DNA of 64,000 nucleotides from Monomorium pharaonis (GCF_013373865.1 NC_050475.1:12559821-12623820), one strand, 5' to 3'. Counted from the first letter of the stretch, positions 22,801 through 33,530 are shown. Numbers and translations: made by a program. Notes: generated by a model from the sequence alone, not told the origin.

Positions 22801-23832
22801 GGGTGACCTCCTTTTGGACACGTAACGATTGGACACGGCTTGATTGAACACGCACGATTGGACACAGCTCGATTGGATACCGCACGATTGGACACCGCAC
22901 AAATGGACACGAACATTGCACGATTGGATACCGCACGATTGGACACCGCATTATTGGACATCGCATTATTGAACACAGCACGATTGAACACTGTACGATT
23001 GGACACCGCATTGTTGGACACACACATAGTCTTTTAGTGAAAAACATTTATATATCATATGACAGATTATCTAACCTTAGAAACATTTGGCAGAAAAAAG
23101 CGTCGATCTGCCAGAAAAAAGTTAATTTCAAATGTTCATATACGTATTTTTAGGAACATCTTATTTTGCGTGGAAAGTTACAAACCCATGTGGTGCAGAG
23201 AATGCTCGCACGCACGCACGCATGCACGCACGGGGGAGAGCAAGGGGGGCCTTCGGCCCCCTTCCCGCATCCACCCCGTCCAAGTCGCTAACCTATGTGG
23301 ACTTTACACGCGCGCGCGCGTGTGTGTGTATGTGTGTGTGTGCGTGCGTGCGTGCGTGCGTGCGAGCATTCTCTGCACCACATGGGTTAGTAACTTTCCA
23401 CGCAAAACGAGATGTTCCTAAAAATACGTATATGAACATTTGAAATTAACTTTTTTTTCTGGCAGATCGACGCTTTTTTCTGCCAAATGTTTCTAAGGTT
23501 AGATAATCTGTCATATGATATATAAATGTTTTTCACTAGAAGACTGTGTGTGTGTCCAATTGTGCGGGGTCCAATAATGCGATGTCCAATAATACGGTGT
23601 CTAATAATGCGGTGTCTAATTGTGCGATGTCCAATCGTGCGGTGTCCAAACGTGCGATGTCCAATCGTGCGGCATCCAATCGTGCAATGTCCGTGTCCAA
23701 TCGTGCGGTGTCCAATCGTGCAGTGCCCAATCGTGTCGTGTCCAATCGTGCGGTGTCCAATCGTGCGGTGTCCAATCGAGCCGTGTCCAATCATGCGTGT
23801 CGAATCGTTACGTGTCCAAACGGAATACTCTT
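22801..23832. mobile_element. Foldback element, 1032 bp, arms of a 15-bp word (GATTGGACACCGCAC)
   Basis: CATGTATC stands directly before (22793-22800) and after (23833-23840), and the uninterrupted sequence is present at 29088. The arms begin with GTTTGGACACGTAACGATT or its inverse. They contain about a dozen variants of GATTGGACACCGCAC (22840-23030, inverse at 23545-23820), then about 200 bp of unique inverse sequence (ATATCATATGACAGATTATC). The centre is a double module (23176-23399). Frames across the array are repeats, not genes. Confidence 0.85.
23176..23399. repeat. Double central module, copies 4a and 4b
   Basis: TTACAAACCCATGTGGTGCA opens the left half; GCACGCACGC and GGGGGGCCTTCGGCCCCC follow. 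AAGTCGCTAACCTATGTGG lies in the middle, then a CG/GT tract, and the inverse TGCACCACATGGGTTAG closes it. The two halves face each other, so the element centre is an almost perfect hairpin. Confidence 0.8.
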
Positions 23833-23952
23833 CATGTATCCGGAAATTCTTTCTATTGGAAACAATGTAAAGTATTCTGCTAAGGTAGATTATCAAAAAC
23901 TTTTTAATGAATTAAAATCTTCATTACAATTTTAAGTGTCCAGAACAAGATT

Positions 23953-25060
23953 CAATATGTTAAACAAATATTATTTTTAAATTACAATAACTATATTTCT
24001 ATTTACAAATAATTTTATTTTTAATAATACAGAGTGGTATCTTATTTTTGAGAAATACTGTATTATTATATATTATACACAATTTTTTATTATTAATGTG
24101 AATTATAAACATAAATAATATATGTAATATCATTATGTCCATATATTATACAATATAATGGATAAAAGTTCAATATATTTAAAAAATATTATTTTTAAAT
24201 TACAGTAACTATATTTCTATTTACAGACAATTTTATTTTTAATAATACAAAGTGGTTGTCGCGGATTGAGCGTCGATCGCGGCTGAATCCTGCCCGCAGG
24301 CGATCAGCTGTTTCGCGCTGTCCCTCGGCGTCGCGTATCATGACCGGCAGCGCGGGCTGGAGCATCCGACTCGCGCGGATCGGAGTACAATGCCGGCGCG
24401 TGCACGAACTGTGGAATCCAAGTCTACCGGGGTGCGCAACCAACCGCGGCTACTTCTGACAGCGTGAGGCAGGATCGGCCAATCTGAACGGACCACAAAA
24501 TTCACGCCGTCGTGGCGTGACCGGGAGGATCGAACGCCGAAAAGAGTCTCACAGATTTTGAAGCGAGAGCTATTTTAACTGGCGTAAAGTACGGTCGATA
24601 TCCTCCAACAAAGTGAAGTCTTCGCGATCCTCTCATTAAAAAACTGCAAGTGCGAATGCACGCGTAACGTTACGGTGCGAAAAAACAATCCCGTCGCGAT
24701 CGGCTACCCGCCGCAAGCGCGGAACCATCGCGAGGGACCGTTGGCGATGTGATAACCGTCAAATGCATGGGATGCGCGCGCCAAATCGAATGCTAATAAA
24801 GACATTTTTTGTGGTTCAAGAACCAAGTGACTTTAAGGTATCGTTCACTCGTCATGCTCGAGGCTCCAATCGGAGCCGAGTTCCACCCTGTCCCCTTTTT
24901 TACGATAGGGGAATACGAATGTTTCGTGAACAGTGGTATTTTACTTTTGAAAAATGCTGTATTATTATATAGCATACATTACCTTTTATTATTGTTGTAA
25001 ATTATAAACATAAATAATATATGTAATATCGTTATGTGCATATATTATGTCCATATACAA
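23953..25060 (+). repeat. Tandem duplication of about 218 bp, second copy split by a solo LTR
   Basis: The sequence 23953-24170 (TATTATTTTTAAATTACAAT ... AACATAAATAATATATGTAA) is repeated from 24171 onward. The second copy is interrupted at 24257 and continues at 24938. The first copy therefore shows the empty site (AGAGTGGTATCTTATTT). Confidence 0.8.
24257..24932 (+). mobile_element. Solo LTR, 676 bp
   Basis: It begins TGTCGCGGATTGAGCG and ends GTTTCGTGAACA, is distinctly GC-rich, and has GTGGT immediately on both sides (24252-24256 and 24933-24937). An AATAAAGA polyadenylation-type signal lies at 24796. A 5-bp duplication is compatible with gypsy or Bel/Pao elements. No internal retroviral-type coding region is present. 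Confidence 0.85.
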
Positions 25061-25295
25061 TATCTTGGATAAAATTATTTTATTTTATATTTAATAGCGT
25101 TTTAAACCGGCCTGGGTTAATCGCTCCGGGAGCGATTAATGACGTCAAATGTAATAACGCGATTAAGGCCGATCGCAGCCATTCTTCTAAAGAAGGGAAT
25201 AACTGTGATTGGCCAATTCTAGAGAAAAAGAACCTGAGACGGGTTAATTCAACATCGGTCGAAAACGCCATAATATTTATTATTTCTTATATAGG
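25061..25295. other. Segment with short perfect hairpin, unidentified
   Basis: It contains the palindrome AATCGCTCCGGGAGCGATT (25119-25137) next to TGACGTCA-like sequence, then ordinary AT-rich sequence up to the point where the P-like transposase resumes. I did not recognise an element end. Confidence 0.4.
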
Positions 25296-26240
25296 GAAGA
25301 AGATACACACTTGATGAAAAAATTCTAGCACTATTACTATATAAACAGTCTGGATCTTGTCATAAATTGCTATCAAAATTATTTGTCTGCTTAGTGCTAG
25401 AACTCTCAAATGTTTGTTACAAACAATCTCATTACGACCTGAAATTAACAAATTTATTTTTGACTATCTACAGCAACATTTTGCACAAATAAATAACGAA
25501 CATGAATTATGTGTATTAATGTGGGATGAAATGTCATTAGAAGCCAATTTATAATACGATCAAGTAAATGATAAAATCATTGGTTTCGAAGATTGGGGGC
25601 ACAATCATCTCTCATAGCAGATCATGTATTAGTATTTATGGCACGAGAAATTGTGAAATGTTGAAAAATTCCATTGTGTTACGGCTTTTGTAAAAGTCAA
25701 ACAAAATCTGCACAATTGTTGAGATGTATAAAAGAAACAATAAAATATTTAAGTAAAGCTGGGTTAACGATTGTTGCAACTGTATGTGACCAAGGAGGAT
25801 CAAACAAGACATGTATTAAAAGTCTTCTCCAGAATTCAAAAAGAGAATGTATAAGAACAGGTCAAGAATATCGTAAATATAAAAAACATAAAATAATTAA
25901 AAATATAATTAAAATACAAAAAATAATTGTTTATTTTATATTTTAGGAGAAATTATTCAACTTTTTGGGCAAAATATTGTACATATTTTTGATCCACTAC
26001 ATCTTTTGAAAGGAATACGTAACATTTTATTATTCAAAGATTTAGAACTTGATACTACCATATTGAAGAAAGTGAACAACAATTTGCTTCATAGGCAATT
26101 ATTGAAATAGCATAAAATGGATATATACATAAATACATAAAATTGCCAAGTTCCAAAATTAACAGATCAGCATATTATTAAATAAAAAATTAAAAAAATT
26201 AAAGTAAAATGTGCTGCTCAAGTTTTCAGTGCAAAATTAT
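25296..26240 (+). pseudogene. P-element-like transposase, catalytic part with retained intron
   Basis: The frame reads RRYTLDEKILALLLYKQSGS, then after frameshifts LCVLMWDEMSL, which holds the first conserved acidic residue of P/THAP9-like transposases. Next come CYGFCKSQTKSAQLL and TIVATVCDQGGSNK, with the second. A 74-bp intron (25873-25946, GTAAAT...TTTTAG) joins GQEY-R to EIIQLFGQN in phase. HIFDPLHLLKGIRN follows, matching the FDPPHLLK motif of the family. At least two frameshifts and several stops make it inactive. About 12 kb of other elements separate its parts. Confidence 0.8.
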
Positions 26241-26244
26241 CAGC

Positions 26245-26482
26245 ATATCTAGAATATAAAAGTAAATATGGTTACTTTTCTCAATCAGTCTTAGCCAAAC
26301 ACCGGATAGAGACTGGACACTCCGTGCAATACGAAAAAGCTACAATGCTAGCTCCTTCTCAAGATTACTTTGCCAGGAAACATCGCAAAAGTCTAGAAAT
26401 TTTGAAACATTCCGATAACCTTAACCGTAATAAAGGTTATCAGACAAGCCCGATTTGGCACACTGTCCTCCCGGTCTTTTAA
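26245..26482 (+). pseudogene. Penelope-like element, C-terminal GIY-YIG region
   Basis: An open frame to the stop TAA at 26482. It contains VLAKHRIETGHSVQYEKA, then a tract with LEILKHSDNLNRNKGYQTSP and IWHTVLP, the usual end of Penelope-like proteins after the GIY-YIG endonuclease core. The core itself and the reverse transcriptase are missing. The non-coding terminal repeat follows directly. The P-like transposase ends at the same junction, so the Penelope copy is 5'-truncated into it. Confidence 0.75.
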
Positions 26483-26994
26483 TTGATCAATTAAAAACAT
26501 TTCCAAACAGCACATATTAATTGGTAAAAAGTAAGCCAATTGTATTAACATTGGCTAATAATTGACCAATAATAGGCCAATGAACTGGGAAGCATCCGAA
26601 ATGGCCACGTTCGAAATGACCATGCGTAAATTTGACCACATTCGAAACGGCCACGTTCGAAATGGCCACGTTTGGAATGGCAACGGGAAATATGGCACGT
26701 GGTTCAATTTGCCCACGTTCGAAACGACCACGTCCGAAACGGCCACGTGCGAAATGGCCACGGGAAATATGGCACGTGGTTCAATTTGTCCACATTCGAA
26801 ACAGCCACATTCGAAACAGCCGCGTTCGGAACGGCCACGGGAAATATGGCACGTGGTTCAATTTGCAGACGTTCGAAACGACCACGTCCCAAACGGCCAC
26901 GTTCGGAACGGCCATGTTTGAAACGGCCACGTTCGGAACGGCCACGTTCAAAACGGCCACGTTCGAAACGGCCACGTTCGAAACGGCCACGTTT

Positions 26995-28325
26995 AGGAAC
27001 GGTGCACTTGCACACGGTTCAAATGGACACGGTGCATTTGGACACTCTATCTTGCGCACGGTTTAAATGACCACGGTGCATTTGCATACGGTGCATTTGC
27101 ACACTGTGCATTTGGACACAAAAAAAATTTTATTAAAAATGTACACCAGTTATATGCACACGTAAAATTTGACAACCGGATATTTACACACAAAAAAATA
27201 ACCACCGTTCACTTGGACACGTAAAAGTTGCACACCATTCATTTGCACACCGCTCACTTGCACACCGTTCACTTGCCCACCACTCATTTGCACGCCAAGA
27301 AATGCGTACCGATTATTTGCACACGGAAAGATGCGCACTAATCATTTGCACACGGAAAGATGCGCACTGATCATTTGCACACGGAAAGATACACACTGAT
27401 CATTTGCACACGGAAAGATGCGCACTGATCATTTGCACACCAAAAGATGCACACCGATCATTTGCACACCGTTCATTTGGACACGGTGCTTTTGGACACC
27501 GTTTATTTGCACACCGCTTAGTTGCACACCGTTCAATTGTACACTGTTCAATTGCACAACGTTCAATCAAACGCATATTAAATATTCATACATTATGGCT
27601 GCGTTTGCAATGTGTACATGGGTTAGCGACTTGGAAGGGGTGGATGTGGGAGGGGGGCCGAAGGCCCCCTCGCACTCCTTCCCCCGTGCGCGCGCGTGTG
27701 TGTGTGTAAAGCATTCACTGCACCACATGGGTTTGCGACTTAAATGGTGCAATTAAACGGTGTGCAACTGAGCGGTGTGCAAATAAACGGTGTCCAAAAG
27801 CACCGTGTCCAAATGAATCCGTGTGCATATGATCGGTGTGCAAATGATCAGTGCGCATCTTTCCGTGTGCAAATGATCAGTGTGCATCTTTCCGTGTGCA
27901 AATGATCAGTGCGCATCTTTCCGTGTGCAAATGATTAGTGCGCATCTTTCCGTGTGCAAATAATTGGTGTGCATCTTTCCGCGTGCAAATGATCGGTGCG
28001 CATTTCTTGGTGTGCAAGTGAGTGGTGGGCAAGTGAACGGTGTGCAAGTGAATGGTGTGCAAGTGAGCGGTGTGCAAATGAATGGTGTGCAACTTTTACG
28101 TGTCCAAGTGAACGGTGGTTATTTTTTTGTGTGCAAATATCCGGTGATCAAATTTTACGTGTGCATATAACTGGTGTACATTTTTAATAAAATTTCTTTT
28201 GTGTCCAAATGCACAGTGTGCAAATGCACCGTGTGCAAATGTACTGTGGTCATTTGAACCGTGCGCAAAATATCGTGTCCAAAAGCACCGTGTCCATTTG
28301 AACCGTGTCCAAGTGAGTGCCACTC
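26995..28325. mobile_element. Foldback element, 1331 bp, arms of a 15-bp word (CATTTGCACACCGTT), nested
   Basis: It sits inside the array of the previous element. The flanks CCACGTTT (26987-26994) and CCACGATC (28326-28333) are each one base from CCACGTTC, the array word, consistent with an 8-bp duplication. Arms 26995-27590 and 27745-28325 are inverse copies along their full length, including a non-array spacer with TTTTATTAAAAATGTACACC. Words have the form TTGCACACCGTTCAT or TTGGACACGGTGCAT; a sub-family GATGCGCACTGATCATTTGC is expanded at both sides of the centre. Confidence 0.8.
27615..27741 (-). repeat. Central module, copy 5
   Basis: ACATGGGTTAGCGACTTGG, then GGGGGGCCGAAGGCCCCC, a CG/GT tract, and GCACCACATGGGTTTGCGAC. 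It forms the loop of the 26995-28325 foldback element. Confidence 0.85.
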
Positions 28326-28366
28326 CCACGATCGAAATGGCCACGTATGTTTTACAAAATTTCAAG

Positions 28367-28497
28367 TACATGGGTTAGCGACTTAGACAAGGTGGGTGCG
28401 GGAGGGGCCGAAGGCCCTCCTTGCCCCTCCCGTGTGTGTGTGCGTGTGTGTGTGCGCGCGCGCAAAGCATTCTCTGCACCACATGGGTTTGCGACTT
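28367..28497 (-). repeat. Central module, copy 6
   Basis: TACATGGGTTAGCGACTTAG, GGGGCCGAAGGCCCTCC, a GT/GC tract, and TGCACCACATGGGTTTGCGA. It is the loop of the 26588-28901 foldback element and is very close to copy 5. Confidence 0.85.
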
Positions 28498-29150
28498 TCT
28501 ACGCAGACATGAAAAAATTCATTCCAAACGTGGCCGTTTCGAACGTGGCTAATTTGAACGTGGCCATTCCGAACGTGGCCGTTTCGAACGTGGCCATTTC
28601 GGACGTGGCCGTTTCGAACGTGGGCAAATTGAACTCCGTGCAATATTTCATGTGGCCATTTCGAACGTGGTCATTCCAAATGGGGCCATTTTAGACGTGG
28701 CAGTTTCGAACGTGGTCAAATTGAACTCCGTGCAATATTTCATGTGGCCATTTCGAATGTAGTCATTCCGAATGTGGCCATTTCAGACGTGGCCGTTTCG
28801 GACGTGGCCATTTCGAACGTGGTCAAATTGAACTTCATGCAATATTTCACGTGGCCATTCCAAACGTGGCCATTTTGAACGTGGGCAAATTATATCCACT
28901 CATGAACTGTGCTATTATTGGACGAACAACTCCGCCCCCTTCCGTCACCCCCATCCTTATCACCAGGACAAGGGGTACATAAGGACGGTTACAATCCAAG
29001 AAAGCTCAGTATCGAAGGTTCTGGCCTTGATAATGCAAACTGCAACGTTTGCGAAACGTTGGCGCAACGCTGTACCAGAACGCGGCATGTATCCGGAAGC
29101 CCTTTCTATTGGAAGCAATATATGTTGACATATGTTGTCCTCCTGAGTTA

Positions 29151-29324
29151 TTAACGTTATTAAAGTTATTAACAAAAAAGTTTCATAAATACGATACATG
29201 ATATCTCTGCTTTGCTTAAAGTCACAAACTCATGTGGTGCAGAGAACGCGTGGAAAGAGGTACATAAATAGATAGATAGATAGGTAAATTGAGAAGGAGA
29301 GAGAATAAATAAGGAACAACAATA
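29151..29324 (+). repeat. Fragment of the 51592-type foldback element
   Basis: GTTATTAACAAAAAAGTTTC with ATAAATACGATACATGATAT matches the outer arms at 51705-51745 and 53275-53320. CACAAACTCATGTGGTGCAG at 29223 is a remnant of the central module. The end is a GATA microsatellite. Confidence 0.6.
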
Positions 29325-29493
29325 TAATATATATTGTTGTTCTTTATTTATTTAACAAATATTTTTATAGGAACTAAAACATTATTACTATTCTTTAGCC
29401 AGTTTTTATAATACAAAACAATTTTTTAGATTTTACACTATAAAATGAGAGTATTACGTTTTTTTTTCTACAAAAGTAATTATATATATATAT

Positions 29494-31989
29494 TGTAATG
29501 AGCCGTTCTTCCGCTGCCGCTAGAGCGGAGGTAAGGCCGTTACCCCTACCTCGCTCGCTTCCTCCGTTCTTCTCTATCTCTCTCACCACCGAGTGGAGGG
29601 TATATAAGCCCTCCATTCACGACAGACGGCAGAGCTTCCCCGGCCTGCGAAGTGAGCAGACCGAGCCTCCTGGTGAAGTGAGCCAGGCTTCCTAGCGCGC
29701 ACATTGAGCGCCATAACCTGACACTCGATCCTTCTCGGCACGCAGTGAGTGCTTTCCTGATCGCGTACCGAGCGGCAAATTACCGACACGATCCGTACCC
29801 GAGCTCTCGGCCGCGCACTGAGCGGTTGCCGTCGTTCCGACCCGGTGACTCCGCTGTGAGGAGGAACCGGCTCCACGACTTGTCACCACGCGTGGTGACA
29901 ACAACGCCGACGATCGATCAGCTGATGCGCCGAACAGCTGACACCGGGCACCGTGCCGACGACCGCGCCGATTCACAGCGCCGCCAGCGTTAAGCCTTAG
30001 GGCTACCGCGCACCACCGCACCGCCGTCACCGATACCGCTTCCACCGCCAATCACCGCGCCGACCGACCGGCGCGCACGCCACCGCAGCCAACCGAGGCA
30101 TTACGCCGACACCGATCGCACGCACCGCCGCCGTAGCCAATCAGGGCACCGCACCAATTACGCGCGCAGACTCACCGCGACATAGTCGCCAGCATATCGC
30201 ACACGCCTCGCATTTCGAGGATGCGGTAGTTTATTAGAACGGTAGTCTCAATATTTCTCGAGAATGCTCTCAATACGGTATCAGCAGCTTGCATACGGTA
30301 TCCCCCACTCGCTCGAGACTTGCTCTCGAAGCGAGAACGGTAACTCATAGACGGTATCCCCCAAATATCGGGCGAGATTACTCTCGACACGATAGCGGTA
30401 TCTTATATACGGTATCCCCCAATATCGATCGAGGTTGCCCTCGATACGATAGCGGTAGCTTGCAAGAACGGTAACTTCCCAATACGCTAAATTGTTGGGC
30501 GCCAGGCGCGACTTCTCGCGCCACACAATAATCAACTATAATACGGTAACCAACTGGAAAGCGCTACAAGTGCCGGTAGCTCTTTCTCGCGAGACGATAG
30601 AGTGGCGTGGTTCTTTTTGAGACGGAAGGCGTGGAGATGTCGGATCGAGGCAGGTCGTATAAAGATTCGGTACTCACTTATTAAACAATAAAAGAATATG
30701 TTATATTTCTTTACTGATTGAAAACGGTAACAATGCTGCAAGGAGCTTACTCAATGCGTCTGCACACGATTAATTCATGGATTTTACTGTGATAGAGACG
30801 GAAACGAACTTTGGACACAAAAATGTGGAAAAGACAAAATTGATAATACGCGGCGGGAGGCCGACGAGGCTCTTCGCTCCAACAAAGACAAAATAAATGA
30901 TTGCGGAACCGATTCGCGGTAACAAAGATTCTAATCCTATGACTGTCGGCTCCGGCGTAGTCCGAGAGGGACGTACTCGCGGTATCAATTATTCGGGGCC
31001 GATCGGTCCGAGCCCTCGTGCGGCCACAAAACTCTACTCTTTCTTTGAGTTACCTTACACACTAATATCACTAATAATATCGGATTCGGATGACCGATGT
31101 CCTCAGAGGAAACGGTATCCGGTATCCGGTCCCGCACGAGGGCTGACCGCCTTTTCCGAACCTTACTTATCGATGGCTGCCGAGTGCTGGCCTTACAATA
31201 TTGAACGGAGTCCTGGTCCTTGAAGTCGTCGGTAACAGTCGCGGTATCTGGGGCTCGTCCTCTGCCAAGTACACGCAGTCACGGCTTGCCGAACAGTGAG
31301 GAGCCCCGGTCCCACGCCGGCCGGCTCGAGCCGCCGCGCATGCGCGTGCTTCGATTTTCGGTTGATCCGCACGCCTCGATCCCATGCTGCGCCGCATCGC
31401 CTATCCACTTGCCTCGTGGTCCGTGCGTGACGACCTCCGCCGGGGAGAGTGCTATGGCTCTGCCATTTTCGGTTGGCCCGGCTGGCCATGCTGTGGCCGA
31501 ACCGATCTGCGTGGCGGGCCGTTTACAATTTGACGGTAACTCCCCCGGTCCGCAGCCCGGTGGCGTGCCCTCGGCGTGATTCCTCTCAAGAATCTTTCCT
31601 GTTGCTATGCGGTATCATTTCTGCCACGGTATCCTCACGGCGGCGGTATCCTGGCGGCTCAGGGCGGTAATAATCAGCCGGGCTCGGTGCACGGCTCGGC
31701 GGGGAAACTCTGCGCGGGGCACCTCTCCTACTGTCGACTGCTCGCGATACTTTTCCCCCGATGGCTGCTCCTCCTCCGTTCGTGGTACAATAAGATTAAG
31801 CCTTCACTCGGCGCCTCAGTCCTAAATACCCTAAATAATCTGACCCGGTAACGCGGAAACTAAACAAGAAAGAAACAAACGTAAAACAAAGTCGCGTCCC
31901 CCTCGGCTCGGCGAGGAGGAGCCCCAAATCGACCCCCTCGGTCGGGCTTACGCCCTTGTGACGAACGCGACCCGACGCGTCACGTCACA
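29494..31989 (+). mobile_element. GC-rich 2.5-kb insertion with TG...CA ends, probably LTR-derived
   Basis: It begins TGTAATGAGCCGTTC and ends GACGCGTCACGTCACA, inside an alternating TA tract (ATAT on both sides). GC content is far above its surroundings. TATATAAG at 29601 follows GAGTGGAGGG and looks like a core promoter. Four units of about 65 bp with ACGGTATCCCCC and CTCTCGATACGATAGCGGTA-like parts lie at 30230-30490; CGGTATC recurs to 31660. None of the short frames has a recognisable domain. A long solo LTR or a non-autonomous LTR element is the best reading. Confidence 0.45.
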
Positions 31990-32849
31990 ATATATATATA
32001 TAAAATGCGGCAACTATAAAGTAGATGTTATACAAACTAGAATCCTTATTTTATTATTCTTTGGCTGGCATTTATAGTTTAATTTTTTATTGAGCCCGTA
32101 TCAGACTAGAGATTGAATTGAAATGTAACCAATTAGTTGGTAAAATTCTAATTCAATCTCAATCTCAATCTCTAGTCTGATATGAATGATGAATCTTTGA
32201 TTGTCTTAAGTTTATCTTTAGATACAATTTTGTTAATTACAAAGTATTTTAACGATAAAACTTAAGAAGATTCTTAAATATAAGATTAAACTATAAATAT
32301 TAGCCTTTTGTATTAAATTATTAACTGCTGTGCGCCGATACGAAGCTGCTGTGCGCCTGCAAAAAACAATTGTCAGGAAGTATATTGGCAAGAAATAAAG
32401 GAGATAATATTGAGCTGGAAAATAAGTTTTAATACGAATAAATTATAAATATTGCAAATAAATATTTTACTACAAAAACTTGGCACTGTTGAACCGAATA
32501 ATTTGCTTTAATACAAAATCATTTTTTTACAATCCTACTTACATATTGAAATAATACATATAACATACACGCACGCATGAGAAAGAGAGAAACCATATCA
32601 ATCAAAGCCATATCAGACTAGAGATTGATATTGAGATTGAATTAGAATTTTACCAACTTACGTAATTGGTTACATTTTAATTCAATCTCAATATCAATCT
32701 CTAGTCTGATACGGGCTCAATGAAAAATTAAACTATAATTGCCAGCCAAAGAATAATAAAGTAGGTATTCTAGTTTGTATAATATCTATTTTATAGTTGG
32801 CGCATTTTCTATATATATTATTACTTTTGTAGAGAAAAAAATGTAATAT

Positions 32850-33409
32850 TGTTATGAGTGACACACTCATAACGATAAGAAAGGTGTCCGTAGCACGATG
32901 ACGTAAGTCGGTCAGCTGCAGCAGTCAGCATCGAGCGCATCGCGCGAGGTTTCGCGCAATCCGCTCGACAATTAGCGCAATGCTCCTTAGACAGCACTTG
33001 CTGTCTAAGCAATAATTTGGAATACTGACCGATTTACGCCCTCACGCAATCCTCCCCTTCTTTTGATCCAACTACCGAATTATCGGATATATAAACCGGC
33101 AAAAGAAGGTGAGGAGCGGGTCAATCCGAAGTAGGCAAACTAAGACAACACACGACACTCTGCTTTGTGGGGTCGTGTATCGCCGATATAACTTATTGTA
33201 AATACATAACCACGACACTCTGCTTTGCGGGGTCGTGGACAACGAGCTCATAGACGCGACACTCTGTCTTGCGGGGTCGCGATCTATTCACTGTAACGAA
33301 TACAAGAATAAAAGTGTTCAATACAACTAACGGTGTAAGTGATCAAATACCTTCCTCGCGAGATCTCTGGCAGCGATCACAAATCGTACTCACAACGAGG
33401 GGTACAACA
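32850..33409 (+). mobile_element. Solo LTR, 560 bp, with three RNA-hairpin repeats
   Basis: TGTTATGAGTGACACAC to GGGGTACAACA, with ATAT on each side (4-bp duplication, gypsy-like). The inverse arm at 29440-29470 shows the site without the LTR. A TATA element GGATATATAAAC lies at 33086. Downstream are three copies of a hairpin, 33150-33178, 33210-33238 and 33255-33281. A partial relative is at 2710. Confidence 0.85.
33150..33281 (+). promoter_or_regulatory. Three tandem stem-loops in the transcribed part of the LTR
   Basis: Stems are ACACGAC/GTCGTGT, CCACGAC/GTCGTGG and CGCGAC/GTCGCG around the loop ACTCTGCTTTGYGGG. Base changes in one strand are matched in the other (A-T/T-A to C-G, then T-A to C-G), so pairing is maintained. 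They lie 60-200 bp downstream of the TATA element and so should be in the LTR transcript. Confidence 0.7.
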
Positions 33410-33530
33410 ATATTCTCATTTTATAGTGTCAAATCTAAAAAATTGTTTTGTTTTATAAAAACTGGCTAAAGAATAGTAATAATGTTTTAGTTCCTATAAA
33501 AATATTTGTTTTTATAATTGTGGCAAAATA

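Larger units (their letters stand above)
26588..28901. mobile_element. Foldback element, 2314 bp, arms of a 15-bp word (GAAACGGCCACGTTC)
   Basis: ATGAACTG flanks both ends (26580-26587, 28902-28909), and the empty site is present at 21930. The left arm (26600-26994) carries tandem GAAACGGCCACGTTC variants with interspersed AATATGGCACGTGGTTCAAT blocks. The right arm (28500-28890) carries the inverse words. The centre is a module (28367-28497). A second foldback element is inserted in the left arm at 26995. The open frames over the array translate the repeat and are not genes. Confidence 0.85.
26483..29150 (+). mobile_element. Penelope 3' terminal repeat, interrupted by foldback elements
   Basis: 26483-26587 and 28902-29150 together form one repeat, also seen in pieces at 21815-22022 and 22726-22800. 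It runs AATTGATCAATTAAAAACAT, GGCCAATGAACTG, TGCTATTATTGG, CCAGGACAAGG, then the hammerhead-like motif at 29027-29057, and ends near TTCTATTGGAAGCAATAT. Confidence 0.65.
29325..33530. repeat. Interrupted palindrome carrying two LTR-type insertions
   Basis: 29340-29493 is the inverse of 33530-33410 plus 32849-32805. 31990-32180 is the inverse of 32810-32600. Around the centre are two smaller palindromes with AATCTCAATCTCTAGTCTGA (32090-32190, 32600-32720). Without the insertions at 29494 and 32850 the element would be about 1.15 kb. Confidence 0.75.

Noticed and set aside
22688..23935. Several overlapping open frames with regular repeats such as LDTARLDTA or VSNRAVSNRA
   Set aside because: They translate a 15-bp tandem repeat (a multiple of three keeps every frame open) in an inverted array; both strands and all frames look alike.
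26562..28694. Direct repeats of regular spacing resembling a CRISPR array or a repeat protein
   Set aside because: Repeats are 15 bp, contiguous without unique spacers, mirrored as a palindrome, and in eukaryotic transposon context.
29494..31989. Ribosomal DNA or a CpG-island host gene
   Set aside because: No rRNA-like stretches were recognised, frames are short with no domains, and the segment has TG...CA ends within a TA tract.
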